From positions 12,327,181-12,391,180 of the forward strand of contig ML682059.1 of assembly GCA_007922195.1 (NCBI GenBank): 64,000 nt of DNA, in the 5' to 3' direction. Shown here one piece after another: positions 58,701 to 62,890 of the stretch (position 1 is its first letter; every line of letters starts with the position of its first letter). The notes under the pieces are model-generated. The model ran no database searches, was not told the origin of the DNA, and worked only from the letters and a program-made list of their open reading frames with translations. Position numbers and translations under genes: made by a program. This stretch comes from Podocnemis expansa. Taxonomy: Eukaryota > Chordata > Testudines > Podocnemididae.

Positions 58701-61651
58701 AGAATCTTGCAAATAAGTGCTTTTAAATATTTTGGCATTCAAGTTTCTAACCTGGCCTAAAGTGACATGAGGAAAGAAAACCTTACTTAGTGCTATGTTA
58801 GCTTTACCTTCTCCCTTCTGCGGTCAGTCTTGGGGATACTTTTTAAATGTGGTGGCTGTGAGGCAAGATGTTTTTTATTGGAGCTGTCTTCAGATTGTAA
58901 CCATCTAACTGACTTTTGGGCACTTACATGTTTTTATCCTTCATTTTAGCAAAACACTTAATTGGTGAAGCAGATTGCCCATCCAATCACAGTCTTATGT
59001 TAACAATGCATCTTTCTTTGGATTAGCTGGCTGTTACCTGTTTGGGTATGTGTAAGGTTTACTTGCTTGGGAAGCTTTTATACCTAGATTCCTCATCTAG
59101 AACTAAACCTGCAATCGGAAGTGCCAGAAATGTCACTGATGCATCCTGTCTGTCCACTGGTGTTACATACATACACTTGGTGATCAGACTCATACATGAG
59201 TGTATTATTAAAAGGCTGTTTAAATTTTTTTTTTTTTTACACATTGTACTTGTAATTATTGCTGGCTTCAGAAAAAAACAAACAAGTCAGTTATTTTCTA
59301 CATTGGCTTGCCCATGTATATAGATTTTACTGCTTTAAGAGAACTGGAATAATTAAAGTGGTAGAACACCTTAGCATGGATTAAGTTGCATCAGAATAAA
59401 AGTAAAATGAAGTATATGGCACCAATTTATGGCATCTTTATGTGGATAGAACTGTCTCCACATTGGGGTTGAGGATTGTAGTGATCTTAAACTAACGTAC
59501 AATCCTGAGGAGTGACAGCTGTACAGAAACGGTGTGTGGACCCAACCAAAGTAATTAGGTACTGAAGTACAACCTAAAACTCCTTTCAAAGAACAGTTAA
59601 GGAAGATGCTCATCTTTCCTGTGAAGGTAGCATGTTTAATTCAAATGTTTGAACTTGCTGCTGCTCAGTCAATCCAGATACGTTCATTTGATGGTGGGGA
59701 GTTTGCTGCAGTCGGCGTGTACATGCCCATTGAGGTGTTGTCTTGCTCTGCAGAAACTATTCTGGCTTTGGTAGGTTCCAAATGAGTAACCTGTCACCAT
59801 GGCTTGGATGGAGAGAGGCAGGGCTTCCAGAGAGAGAGGAGGATTAGTAGATGATGAAGGAAACAACTTTCAGTAATCTTCAATTTCCAGGCTAGCTGCC
59901 CCCTGCCATCCTCTTGTGGAGTTAAACATTTGACCAAATTACAGTGCTGACGGACTTTATTTCATTTGTTTCCTTTTATATATCTTCCCAGGAAATACTA
60001 ACTGGAATCAAGATTTCTCACCTCAGAGAGCTGAAGAGACACAGTTTACTTCACAGTTAACTGCAAATGCTTCATTCACCCCTGCTAGTTCGTATAGTTA
60101 CCAAAGAGGTGAGGGGTCATCCTCATATGGACTAAAACCTAATGATTCTGCAAGAATGGCTGCACTCAGTGATTCATTTGCTCTTCAGCCAGGAAGCTTT
60201 GCTACTGGAATCAATGAAAGGGTGAAACAATTCAACCAATCTGCTTCTGTACCGTCCCAGTCCACTTCAAGTGGAGGTGCCTCTCCCTACTTCGCATACT
60301 CTGGAAGGGGGTATTCAACAGAATACAAGTCTAATTGTGCTGCAGGAAACAGATCTTCAGCACCTGATGACAGAATGGCTTATGGTGGAGGTACAGATTG
60401 GAGGAATCAAGGCACTTCTAAAACTTCAAGGAATTTACCTGACCAGAGATCATCACATTCTACTTTCTCTGCTACATATCCTTCATCTGCAGGATCTTCA
60501 GCAGACTACCCTTTACAAGGCCGTTCATCTTACTACAGTGATCATTCTGCAGATTCCGCTTATTCATCAAGAGAGCGTTCTAGTTGGCCAGAAGAATCAA
60601 GATATCAGAAATCAAATTTCAGGACTGATTCAGCCTCATTTCATTCCCCTTCTTCTGTCCGCAATTTGTACAGAGATGGCCAACAACGAAACCGAGAGGA
60701 TGACAGTATGATGGTTGAAGATGCCAGTGGTCTTACTCCCAACATTCTGAATAAATTCCGAGGAAAAGATGTACCTACCATGACCTTAATGCTCAAGCAG
60801 CTGACTCCTTACTATCCAGCACTTCAGAGTAAGATGAAGTATTTTAACCGTAGTTTAGTCTTGTTGTCATGTGAAGTGTTACAGAGCAGTAGTCAAATAG
60901 TCAGTCTGTGCAGGTGGTGTATTCAGCTGTGGGGAATGCTTCTGGCTTGACATCCCGCAACAGCACACATTTTGCAACTCGGGATTGGCATTAATATTGC
61001 TCTGAAGGGAGCTCAGTTTAACTCTTCTGACCATTGATAATTGTTTTGGGGATGCACTTGTGGGGAAGTGATGAAATGGGAGAAAGTTCTACGTAAACAG
61101 CCAGTGAGGAGGTTTGCCTTCGACCACCTGAATTCTCAGTTTCAAGGCTTCATAATGCAGCTGTGTGCTTTCAGACTCCAGCAGATAGTACCACATGGGT
61201 GACTGCTTAGAGAGAGAGGGTACAAATAGTAAATTAGCAATGGTGGGGGGGGGGCGCATGTCTCTCACGCTTGGGGATAAAAGAATTTAAACAGCGAGGT
61301 TGGTATTGATTCTCACTGTTCTAAGATTGTAACTTGTCACATTTTGCATTGGTATCAATTTTAAATAGAAAAATATTCCATCTTATGAAATGTAGTTCTA
61401 GAACATTAAGGCAGAACTGAATTAATCTATACATGGGCCATCATGTTAGAGAGTTCGGTAGATCATGCAAACTATTCTATTACATTAGCATTAACTAACT
61501 TTCCTAATTCTAAATTAATTTTTAACCTGCCATCTGCTATATTGATTATACAAAGTTGTATAAAAATGAATAATTTAACTTTTTTCCTTTACTAGAAATC
61601 AATATTCATGCTTTAGTCAAAGCACTGATTGAAACCAGAGACCTGAATTAA
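8886..61651 (+). CDS. Two-finger U1/matrin-type zinc-finger protein, 15 coding exons, 590 aa
   Basis: This is a spliced gene whose coding exons I joined by GT/AG sites and codon phase: 8886-8963, 15702-15770, 27340-27364, 37130-37168, 39212-39289, 42211-42347, 45178-45297, 45947-45977, 48114-48138, 49255-49276, 51082-51120, 52100-52201, 54836-54950, 59992-60828 and 61596-61651. They sum to 1770 nt plus stop with no internal stop. Finger 1 is C25/C28/H41/H47 and finger 2 is C116/C119/H131/H137, both with the five-residue His spacing of U1/matrin (JAZ-like) fingers that usually bind RNA or dsRNA. A basic KKKAR at 197-201 could be a nuclear localisation signal. Residues about 310-530 are Ser/Tyr/Gly-rich and probably disordered. 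Residues 544-590 form a non-repetitive C-terminal segment. The start ATG lies directly after an acceptor AG. A nuclear RNA-associated role is inference. I cannot name an orthologue. Confidence 0.93.
9616..11045 (-). mobile_element. Penelope-like retroelement, 5' truncated and decayed
   Basis: The minus strand carries remnants of the C-terminal part of a Penelope-like polyprotein (10620-9891) followed by a 3' tail of the kind scattered through the window (GTCCTGTGGCACTTTTAA... at 9660). The + strand gene reads through it within its second intron. The left limit at about 11045 abuts a hAT terminus at 11054. Confidence 0.8.
9891..10448 (-). pseudogene. Penelope-like GIY-YIG endonuclease-domain remnant
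   Basis: The open frame of 185 codons contains [46 protein letters not shown] and [11 protein letters not shown]. These match the module after the reverse transcriptase in vertebrate Penelope-like elements, where an endonuclease of GIY-YIG type is expected. The usual YIGETGQ is altered (CIRQTGQ), and the frame upstream is broken near 10440, so it is inactive. Confidence 0.8.
11330..12110 (-). mobile_element. 5'-truncated CR1 LINE inserted in the hAT element
   Basis: This carries the 3' end of CR1: a 220-codon open frame (12077-11415) with the C-terminal reverse-transcriptase part, including [34 protein letters not shown] and [18 protein letters not shown], followed by the typical 3' tail (GGTTGGAAGGGACCTCATGAGG on the + strand). 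The frame is nearly intact, so the insertion is younger than its host transposon. Confidence 0.92.
12113..14060 (-). pseudogene. hAT transposase remnant (BED finger plus catalytic-domain pieces)
   Basis: Reading the minus strand, a BED-type finger remnant with [13 protein letters not shown] lies near 13.95 kb, and a 119-codon frame at 13066-12707 contains [19 protein letters not shown] and [19 protein letters not shown], typical of the middle of hAT transposases, where an RNase-H-like fold surrounds an insert. Stops and frameshifts separate the pieces. It is a fossil and sits antisense to the host gene. Confidence 0.7.
14830..15690. other. Intron sequence, nothing recognised
   Basis: AT-rich DNA ahead of coding exon 2, with no clear repeat or conserved motif. 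Confidence 0.45.
15702..15770 (+). CDS. Coding exon 2 (residues 27-49): rest of zinc finger 1
   Basis: The acceptor is TTTCTTTAG and the donor is GTAATG, both phase 0. It encodes C28, H41 and H47 of finger 1 (C-x2-C-x12-H-x5-H) plus a basic Lys tail. The matching Cys (C25) is encoded 6.7 kb upstream, so the intron cuts the CxxC pair. Confidence 0.95.
16375..16470 (-). mobile_element. Penelope-like tail fragment
   Basis: AACAAGGAGTCCAGTAGCAC through ACCCACTTATGCAGATGCA is a diverged copy of the tail sequence at 9655. A second tail start at 16735-16770 (GATAACCCTGTTAGTC) and an inverted piece at 16910-16945 (CACAGGACTCCTTGTTTG) lie nearby, so this is a broken cluster. Confidence 0.6.
16540..16697 (+). 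mobile_element. Non-autonomous hAT MITE
   Basis: The left end CAGTGGTTCTCAACT is inverted at the right end as AGTTAAAAGCTACTG. The interior GCAGGTCGCAGCACCCC recurs inverted in the element at 17269. Flanks share ATCT only, so the target duplication is weak. Confidence 0.6.
17269..17424 (-). mobile_element. Second copy of the same hAT MITE, opposite orientation
   Basis: It starts CAGTGATTCTCAACC and ends TGACCTGCAAAAGGTTGAGAACC, the inverse of the left end of the 16540 copy. The two lie 570 bp apart in inverted orientation. Confidence 0.6.
17430..20030. other. Intron sequence with possible MITE at 19240-19515
   Basis: No exon is seen. TTAGTCTGCACTGAGAAGTTAGG at about 19247 and the end near TTTCAAGCGTAACAAGCCC resemble the ends of reptile hairpin MITEs whose termini read roughly GTCTACACT / GTGTAGAC. 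The match is loose. Confidence 0.35.
20039..20830 (-). mobile_element. Ancient CR1-type LINE 3' fragment
   Basis: The minus strand has [17 protein letters not shown] and [17 protein letters not shown], the diverged counterpart of the CR1 C-terminus in the 11415 copy, and the + strand beyond reads like noncoding and RT-adjacent CR1 sequence (GTTCTGGGTGTGGTTGCATC). Heavily decayed. Confidence 0.5.
20900..22820. other. Intron sequence, nothing recognised except a microsatellite
   Basis: No exon or mobile-element signature is seen. An (AAAT)n microsatellite lies at about 22765-22792. Confidence 0.45.
22826..23130. mobile_element. Hairpin MITE (family A)
   Basis: It starts TGTCTATACTGTCGGCAGC and ends CTGGTGTAGACTAGGGCTT, with GTTATACAAGGAATTTTACG...CTTGCATAAC as an internal palindrome. 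It is related to the copies at 4685, 25588, 36425 and 40682. Confidence 0.6.
23135..25580. other. Intron sequence, nothing recognised
   Basis: No supported exon. A purine-rich GGAGG block lies at about 24985-25025. The overlapping open frames around 24.7-25.2 kb have no family signature. Confidence 0.45.
25588..25890. mobile_element. Hairpin MITE (family A) with a perfect 21-bp palindrome
   Basis: The ends are CCTAGTCTACGCTCGCTGC and CCGTCGTCATTATAGAAGTAG. Inside, 25625-25645 and 25653-25673 are perfect inverted complements around a 7-nt loop. The 36425 copy has the same stem-loop with several mismatches. Confidence 0.7.
25895..27335. other. Intron sequence before microexon 3, nothing recognised
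   Basis: AT-rich DNA with no supported coding or repeat feature. Confidence 0.45.
27340..27364 (+). CDS. Coding exon 3, 25-nt microexon (residues 50-58)
   Basis: This microexon lies after an 11.6-kb intron. The donor is TATC|GTAAGT. The acceptor tract is weak, and a second AG sits 4 nt downstream. Only the first AG keeps the frame; the second gives a stop four codons in. It encodes KARALIPY and one base of R58. Confidence 0.82.
27500..28560. repeat. GC-rich block with a diverged duplicated unit
   Basis: Two related segments begin near 27952 (GGGGTGGTTGCAGCCTTCAGC) and 28269 (GGGGTTGCAGCGCCCTAGC), about 315 bp apart. Both run through CCTTGCC, CTTC(T/A)TCA and TTTCAG...CAGC. The left part (27520-27780) contains a TATAAAT at about 27679. 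I cannot name the element. Confidence 0.4.
28600..30880. other. Intron sequence, nothing recognised
   Basis: No exon, RNA gene or clear repeat is seen. Open frames are short and motif-free. Confidence 0.45.
30885..31670. mobile_element. Inverted pair of Penelope-like 3' ends (fold-back, about 300-bp arms)
   Basis: The left copy (30885-31370, minus orientation) contains the tail and the end of the coding region. From 31366 the same sequence returns inverted to 31670. Arms 30905-31215 and 31366-31665 are near-identical inverse copies around a 150-bp unpaired centre that encodes the last codons of the endonuclease part. The outer end of the right copy is truncated before GTCCT(G)TGGCAC. Confidence 0.8.
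31855..31975 (-). mobile_element. tRNA-Val-like SINE with CR1-type tail
   Basis: Read on the minus strand, it has TAGTGTAGTGGCTAGCAC (A box/D arm), CTGC-TTAACAT-GCAG (anticodon stem-loop with AAC) and GGGTTCAATTCCC (B box/T arm), the layout of tRNA-Val(AAC). This is followed by GGTTGGACTTGATGATCTCACG, the CR1 3' tail, and a short (GATT)n end. Such tails let SINEs use the CR1 machinery. Confidence 0.75.
32600..35960 (+). mobile_element. Decayed non-LTR retrotransposon with endonuclease and reverse transcriptase (Jockey/R1-like)
   Basis: Multi-frame remnants follow domain order: an endonuclease part near 32.6-33.2 kb (GDFNSHH at about 32.94 kb), then the RT start ([18 protein letters not shown] and [12 protein letters not shown] at 34.14-34.25 kb), the RT core (SVLSP...FNVYINEIL after 35.11 kb), and the C-terminal region ([12 protein letters not shown] at about 35.52 kb). 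Many stops and shifts make it inactive. A hAT element splits it at 34508-35104. A further unexplained stretch at about 33850-34060 also interrupts the coding order. Confidence 0.72.
34508..35104. mobile_element. Non-autonomous hAT element inserted in the LINE
   Basis: The 597-bp element has terminal inverted repeats TAGAGCCCTG / CATGGCTCTA and is flanked by ACTATAAG (34500-34507) and ACCATAAG (35105-35112), an 8-bp target duplication with one change. Removing it would bring the RT segments of the LINE together in sensible order. The 8-bp duplication and termini fit hAT. Confidence 0.88.
35970..36420. other. Intron sequence, nothing recognised
   Basis: Short AT-rich stretch between the LINE and the next MITE, without a supported feature. 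Confidence 0.45.
36425..36712. mobile_element. Hairpin MITE (family A)
   Basis: It starts CATACTCTACGCTTGCCGC, has a stem-loop GGGAGATGCACAAGGTATG...CATTGTGTATCACCC, and ends GCAATTTTGCCGCCATCAGC...AGACATACTC. It shares the layout of the 25588 copy. Confidence 0.65.
37130..37168 (+). CDS. Coding exon 4, 39 nt (residues 58-71)
   Basis: The acceptor is TTATCTTAG and the donor GTAAGA, in phase 1 to phase 1. It encodes a Pro/Lys-rich linker ([12 protein letters not shown]) between the two zinc fingers. Being 39 nt with the same phase on both sides, it could be skipped without breaking the frame. Confidence 0.87.
37215..39205. other. Intron sequence after exon 4, nothing recognised
   Basis: A (TA)n microsatellite lies at about 37182-37209 just after exon 4. 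The rest is AT-rich without supported features. Confidence 0.45.
39212..39289 (+). CDS. Coding exon 5, 78 nt (residues 71-97)
   Basis: The acceptor is TTTATGCTAG and the donor GTATGT, phase 1 to phase 1. It encodes a linker with alternating basic and acidic residues ([18 protein letters not shown]) leading into finger 2. Confidence 0.93.
39300..40680. other. Intron sequence, nothing recognised
   Basis: No exon or clear repeat is seen between coding exon 5 and the MITE at 40682. Confidence 0.45.
40682..40942. mobile_element. Hairpin MITE (family A, diverged)
   Basis: It starts CACATCTTTACTGATGGTAGC and ends CATGGTAAGTGTAGACC. An internal GAGTGGAGAAAAGCAAGT...ACTTGCTTTTCTCCCTTC palindrome gives a stem of roughly 17 bp. 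Confidence 0.6.
41085..41590. repeat. GC-rich repeat-like block with AGGGG tandem run
   Basis: GC-rich, CpG-poor island in AT-rich intron DNA, with (GAGGG)n at about 41278-41298 and the string GGGGCCCATGCCCAGGGG. Open frames on both strands (up to 134 codons) are Pro/Gly-rich shadows. Similar GC-rich blocks occur near 46.5 and 55.8 kb. Confidence 0.4.
42211..42347 (+). CDS. Coding exon 6 (residues 97-142): zinc finger 2
   Basis: The acceptor is TTTACAG and the donor GTAAGT. It encodes [19 protein letters not shown] followed by a complete finger, C116-x2-C119-x11-H131-x5-H137. The lead-in GLEYVVE plus finger resembles the U1-type modules found in ZNF318-like proteins; that comparison is from memory. 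Confidence 0.95.
42350..43900. other. Intron sequence, nothing recognised
   Basis: An (AAAT)n microsatellite lies at about 43347-43366 and a T-run at about 43721-43736. No exon is supported. Confidence 0.45.
43910..44350 (+). pseudogene. Possible gag-like or Cys/His-rich retroelement remnant
   Basis: From 43938 the + strand holds a stretch in which two adjacent frames give CLYCF and CSICCSC around His residues, like the Cys/His motif near the start of structural proteins of some reptile retroelements. A frameshift divides it. No reverse transcriptase or terminal repeat was found nearby, so the class stays open. Confidence 0.3.
45178..45297 (+). CDS. Coding exon 7, 120 nt (residues 143-182)
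   Basis: The acceptor is CACTGACAG and the donor GTAAAT, phase 0 on both sides. It encodes a charged, probably helical segment ([18 protein letters not shown], then [19 protein letters not shown]) directly after finger 2. Confidence 0.93.
45410..45470 (-). mobile_element. Penelope-like tail fragment
   Basis: GAAGCAAGGAATTCTGTGGCACTTAAAGACTG is a short copy of the tail family, located 110 bp after coding exon 7. Confidence 0.6.
45947..45977 (+). CDS. Coding exon 8, 31-nt microexon (residues 183-193)
   Basis: The acceptor is TCTTTCCTAG and the donor CCTT|GTAAGT. It encodes [10 protein letters not shown] and the first base of S193. Phase 0 in, phase 1 out, so skipping it alone would shift the frame. 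Confidence 0.88.
46290..46570. repeat. Interspersed repeat of a second tail family
   Basis: GTAATATCTTTTATTGAACC, GGTGAGAGAGAGAAGCTTTTGAGC and ACAAGGTGAACAGATTGTTTAGC are strings I recognise as a common reptile repeat. Its opening resembles the Penelope-type tails (an AAGCTTT...GAGC core) but is not the same family as the other copies here. Confidence 0.5.
47405..47608. mobile_element. Non-autonomous hAT MITE
   Basis: The ends are inverted: AGCTGTGGTTTTCAAACT at 47411 and TTAACAACCACTGC at 47590-47603. The flanks TGCTCTAG and TGCCCTAG would make an 8-bp duplication with one change. It resembles, but differs inside from, the 16540/17269 pair. Confidence 0.6.
48114..48138 (+). CDS. Coding exon 9, 25-nt microexon (residues 193-201), basic NLS-like
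   Basis: A long T-rich tract ends in CCTAG, and the donor is CAAG|GTGAGG. It encodes SLSAKKKA and two bases of R201. The KKKAR cluster spans the next junction and could act as a nuclear localisation signal. Confidence 0.87.
48281..48734 (+). mobile_element. Solo LTR with 4-bp target duplication
   Basis: The 454-bp segment starts TGTGACAGAG and ends TTGTGGCA (TG...CA) and is flanked on both sides by GTAT (48277-48280 and 48735-48738). It has no coding content. A 4-bp duplication fits a Gypsy-type element or an endogenous retrovirus. It lies 140 bp after the 25-nt coding exon 9. Confidence 0.7.
49255..49276 (+). CDS. Coding exon 10, 22-nt microexon (residues 201-208)
   Basis: The acceptor is TTTTTACTCTAG and the donor GAG|GTAAGG. 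It encodes the last base of R201 and WKDSKSE, leaving phase 0. At 22 nt it is the shortest coding exon here. Confidence 0.85.
49280..51080. other. Intron sequence, nothing recognised
   Basis: A minus-strand open frame at 50037-50339 (100 codons) has no stop but no motif I recognise. No exon in phase with the gene is seen. Confidence 0.4.
51082..51120 (+). CDS. Coding exon 11, 39 nt (residues 209-221)
   Basis: The acceptor is CCTGCTACAG and the donor TTG|GTATGT, phase 0 on both sides. It encodes [13 protein letters not shown], the start of a predicted helical region continued in the next exon. Skipping it would keep the frame. Confidence 0.88.
51125..52095. other. Intron sequence, nothing recognised
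   Basis: AT-rich DNA between coding exons 11 and 12 with no supported feature. Confidence 0.45.
52100..52201 (+). CDS. Coding exon 12, 102 nt (residues 222-255)
   Basis: The acceptor is TTTAACAG and the donor GCT|GTAAGT, phase 0 on both sides. It encodes a mostly helical segment ([15 protein letters not shown]... through FCNKKAA) of unrecognised fold. Confidence 0.93.
52800..54180. repeat. GC-richer repeat block, including an LTR-like part
   Basis: From about 53376 (TGTAACAGGGTACTTTGTC) to about 53980 the sequence has the style of the LTR at 48281 (C/T-rich, with AGTTTCTCC and CTGGCG... strings), but I cannot find matching ends or a duplication. An A-run follows at 54178-54192. Overlapping open frames on both strands (up to 159 codons) are motif-free. 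Confidence 0.35.
54836..54950 (+). CDS. Coding exon 13, 115 nt (residues 256-294)
   Basis: The acceptor is CTTTTTTCTAG and the donor TTTCAG|GTACTT. It encodes [18 protein letters not shown] and then a basic, Tyr/Gly-rich stretch ([12 protein letters not shown]), the start of the low-complexity region. Confidence 0.92.
54955..55700. other. Intron sequence, nothing recognised
   Basis: No exon or clear repeat between coding exon 13 and the GC-rich block. Confidence 0.45.
55720..56540. repeat. Diverged GC-rich minisatellite-like region
   Basis: Variants of CAGCCTGGCCT(G/A)GGCCCTG, GTGGCTGGGGGAGG and GGCAGCGTGGC recur at irregular spacing of roughly 60-100 bp across about 55900-56340. The 142-codon open frame on the + strand is a by-product of this GC-rich composition. 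Confidence 0.5.
56818..56934 (+). repeat. 54-bp tandem repeat, two full copies and a partial third
   Basis: Copies 56818-56871 and 56872-56925 differ at one or two bases, and a third start follows at 56926. The unit begins CAGGGGAGTGGAGGAAGCTG. Because 54 is a multiple of three, the repeat reads as an 18-residue repeat in one frame, but this is not part of a known exon. Confidence 0.85.
57240..57680. mobile_element. Inverted pair of Penelope-like tails (about 95-bp arms)
   Basis: The arm 57278-57372 (AGAAGCAAGGAGTCCTGTGG...) is the inverse of 57577-57672 (...AGGACTCCTTGCTTCTTTT). The 204-bp spacer is unrelated to the tails. Another short tail piece follows at 57725-57750. Confidence 0.75.
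57760..59985. other. Intron sequence before the large exon
   Basis: No exon is seen. A T-run lies at about 59226-59239, and a stretch near 58430-58640 is GC-rich. Open frames are short. Confidence 0.45.
59992..60828 (+). CDS. Coding exon 14, 837 nt (residues 294-573): Ser/Tyr/Gly-rich region
   Basis: The acceptor is TATCTTCCCAG and the donor CAGA|GTAAGA. It encodes 278 whole codons. Most of it is Ser-rich with scattered Tyr, Gly, Arg and Gln, resembling prion-like or intrinsically disordered regions of RNA-binding proteins. From about residue 530 the character changes to an acidic patch ([11 protein letters not shown]) and then a compact segment ([20 protein letters not shown]) that looks conserved. 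Codons here show no frame disruption, which argues for a functional gene. Confidence 0.95.
60829..61595 (+). other. Last intron, readable for 122 nt if retained
   Basis: Reading straight through the donor at 60828 adds codons to a stop at 60948-60950, which would replace the last 18 residues by about 40 unrelated ones. A G-run lies at about 61243-61254. Confidence 0.6.
61596..61651 (+). CDS. Last coding exon (residues 573-590) and stop
   Basis: The acceptor is TTTTTCCTTTACTAG. It encodes the last two bases of K573, then [17 protein letters not shown] and TAA at 61649-61651. The segment is amphipathic and probably completes a helical C-terminal domain begun in the previous exon. Confidence 0.92.
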
Positions 61652-61965
61652 GAAGATATGACAGCAGCCGAATTGGAACAGATGAACAACACTGAAGGAA
61701 TCTTCACTTCTGGTTTCTAGGAAACAAACAAATCTAGTTCTGGCTATGGCTTTTTGTTTTGTGGGCTTGTCTGTGTGTTAAGGATAGGGTTTGTTTTGAG
61801 TACAGTAAAAATGTAGTTAGAACACTGTCTGAACATACTGTTCAAATTTTTTATGCATTTGTTAATTTTCAGTAGACTGTACTGAATTTTTTTGAGGGGC
61901 TGGTTAATATGAATCTCTTCCAAAAAGTTTTCTATGTCAATCCATTTAGGAGGAGTATTCATTGA

Positions 61966-61971
61966 AATAAA
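61966..61971 (+). promoter_or_regulatory. Proximal polyadenylation signal AATAAA
   Basis: A canonical AATAAA lies 315 nt after the stop codon; T- and TG-rich stretches are sparse just downstream, so its strength is uncertain. Confidence 0.55.
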
Positions 61972-62520
61972 AGTTCCAGTATATGGAAATACAGAAATTT
62001 ATTTTACCTAAAAACTAGTGGTCAATTCTTCTTAATTCTAGACTTTATAGCAAGTCAGGATACTTCTCAGAAGTGGGTACACTAAATGGGAGGGGGCATA
62101 ACCCATGGACTTGAAACAGCATTTCTCCTAATGTGAACTCAGATCATCTTCAATAAGAAAATGCAGAAGTTAGTGTAAAAACTTGAAAAAATTGTTTATT
62201 GTAAAGATGCATACAACTACAGTAATGCAGTCAGAATTAGTACAAAATGAAAGTTGCAAATCAACATGAGGCCTAAAATAACCCACTCATGTCAGCACCA
62301 GCCATCTTAAGAAAACTGGTGATTCACACCAGAATAGAAATTCATTCATTCACTCTTGAGATGCTTCTCTTTCTGCATTAAATCCTAGTGGTGCTGCAAA
62401 ACCCTGGCTAGCTTCATTCTAAGCTTCCATGAGTGGTTATGTTGCTTCCTGTTAATCTTTTATCCTTGACTATAGAACAGTGTACAGTTTTGTCTAATGC
62501 ATGTCTTAACACAAGCTACA

Positions 62521-62526
62521 AATAAA
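62521..62526 (+). promoter_or_regulatory. Second polyadenylation signal AATAAA
   Basis: A canonical AATAAA followed by GTTTGTGATTCC, a T/GT-rich context typical of a downstream element. Confidence 0.5.
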
Positions 62527-62863
62527 GTTTGTGATTCCTATTAATTTCATCTTCAAACTCTCTTCTTGCAGGCTTACATTGTTTGCTTGTGGGTCAGCTG
62601 ACAGTTGTCAGAAGAGATCCAGTTTTTCCTTTTCCTTCCCACCCCAACCCTCCCACCTTTCATTGTAGTAATTAAGAGTCCCAGTTGTTTTAATAATCCA
62701 GGATTTATAGCTGATGCTAAATACCTGTATGGACAAGCCTACAAACAATATGGACTTTTAGAGAAGAAATAAGGATGCTACTACTTTGTCTTCAGTATGT
62801 TATCAGTTTCCTTTTTGAAAAAGTGTGAAAATGGTAGCTGTTGTCCTTGAGTGCAGAAAGTCT

Positions 62864-62869
62864 AATAAA
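62864..62869 (+). promoter_or_regulatory. Distal polyadenylation signal AATAAA
   Basis: A canonical AATAAA about 1.2 kb after the stop, followed within 30 nt by ATGTTGCTG. It may define the long 3' UTR form. Confidence 0.45.
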
Positions 62870-62890
62870 AGGACAAATAGACTAATGTTG

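Larger units (their letters stand above)
61652..62890 (+). other. 3' UTR with several polyadenylation signals
   Basis: After the stop there are AATAAA hexamers at 61966-61971, 62521-62526 and 62864-62869. The first would give a 3' UTR of about 0.33 kb, and the last about 1.2 kb. Which are used cannot be told from sequence alone. No other gene signature is seen in this stretch. Confidence 0.65.
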
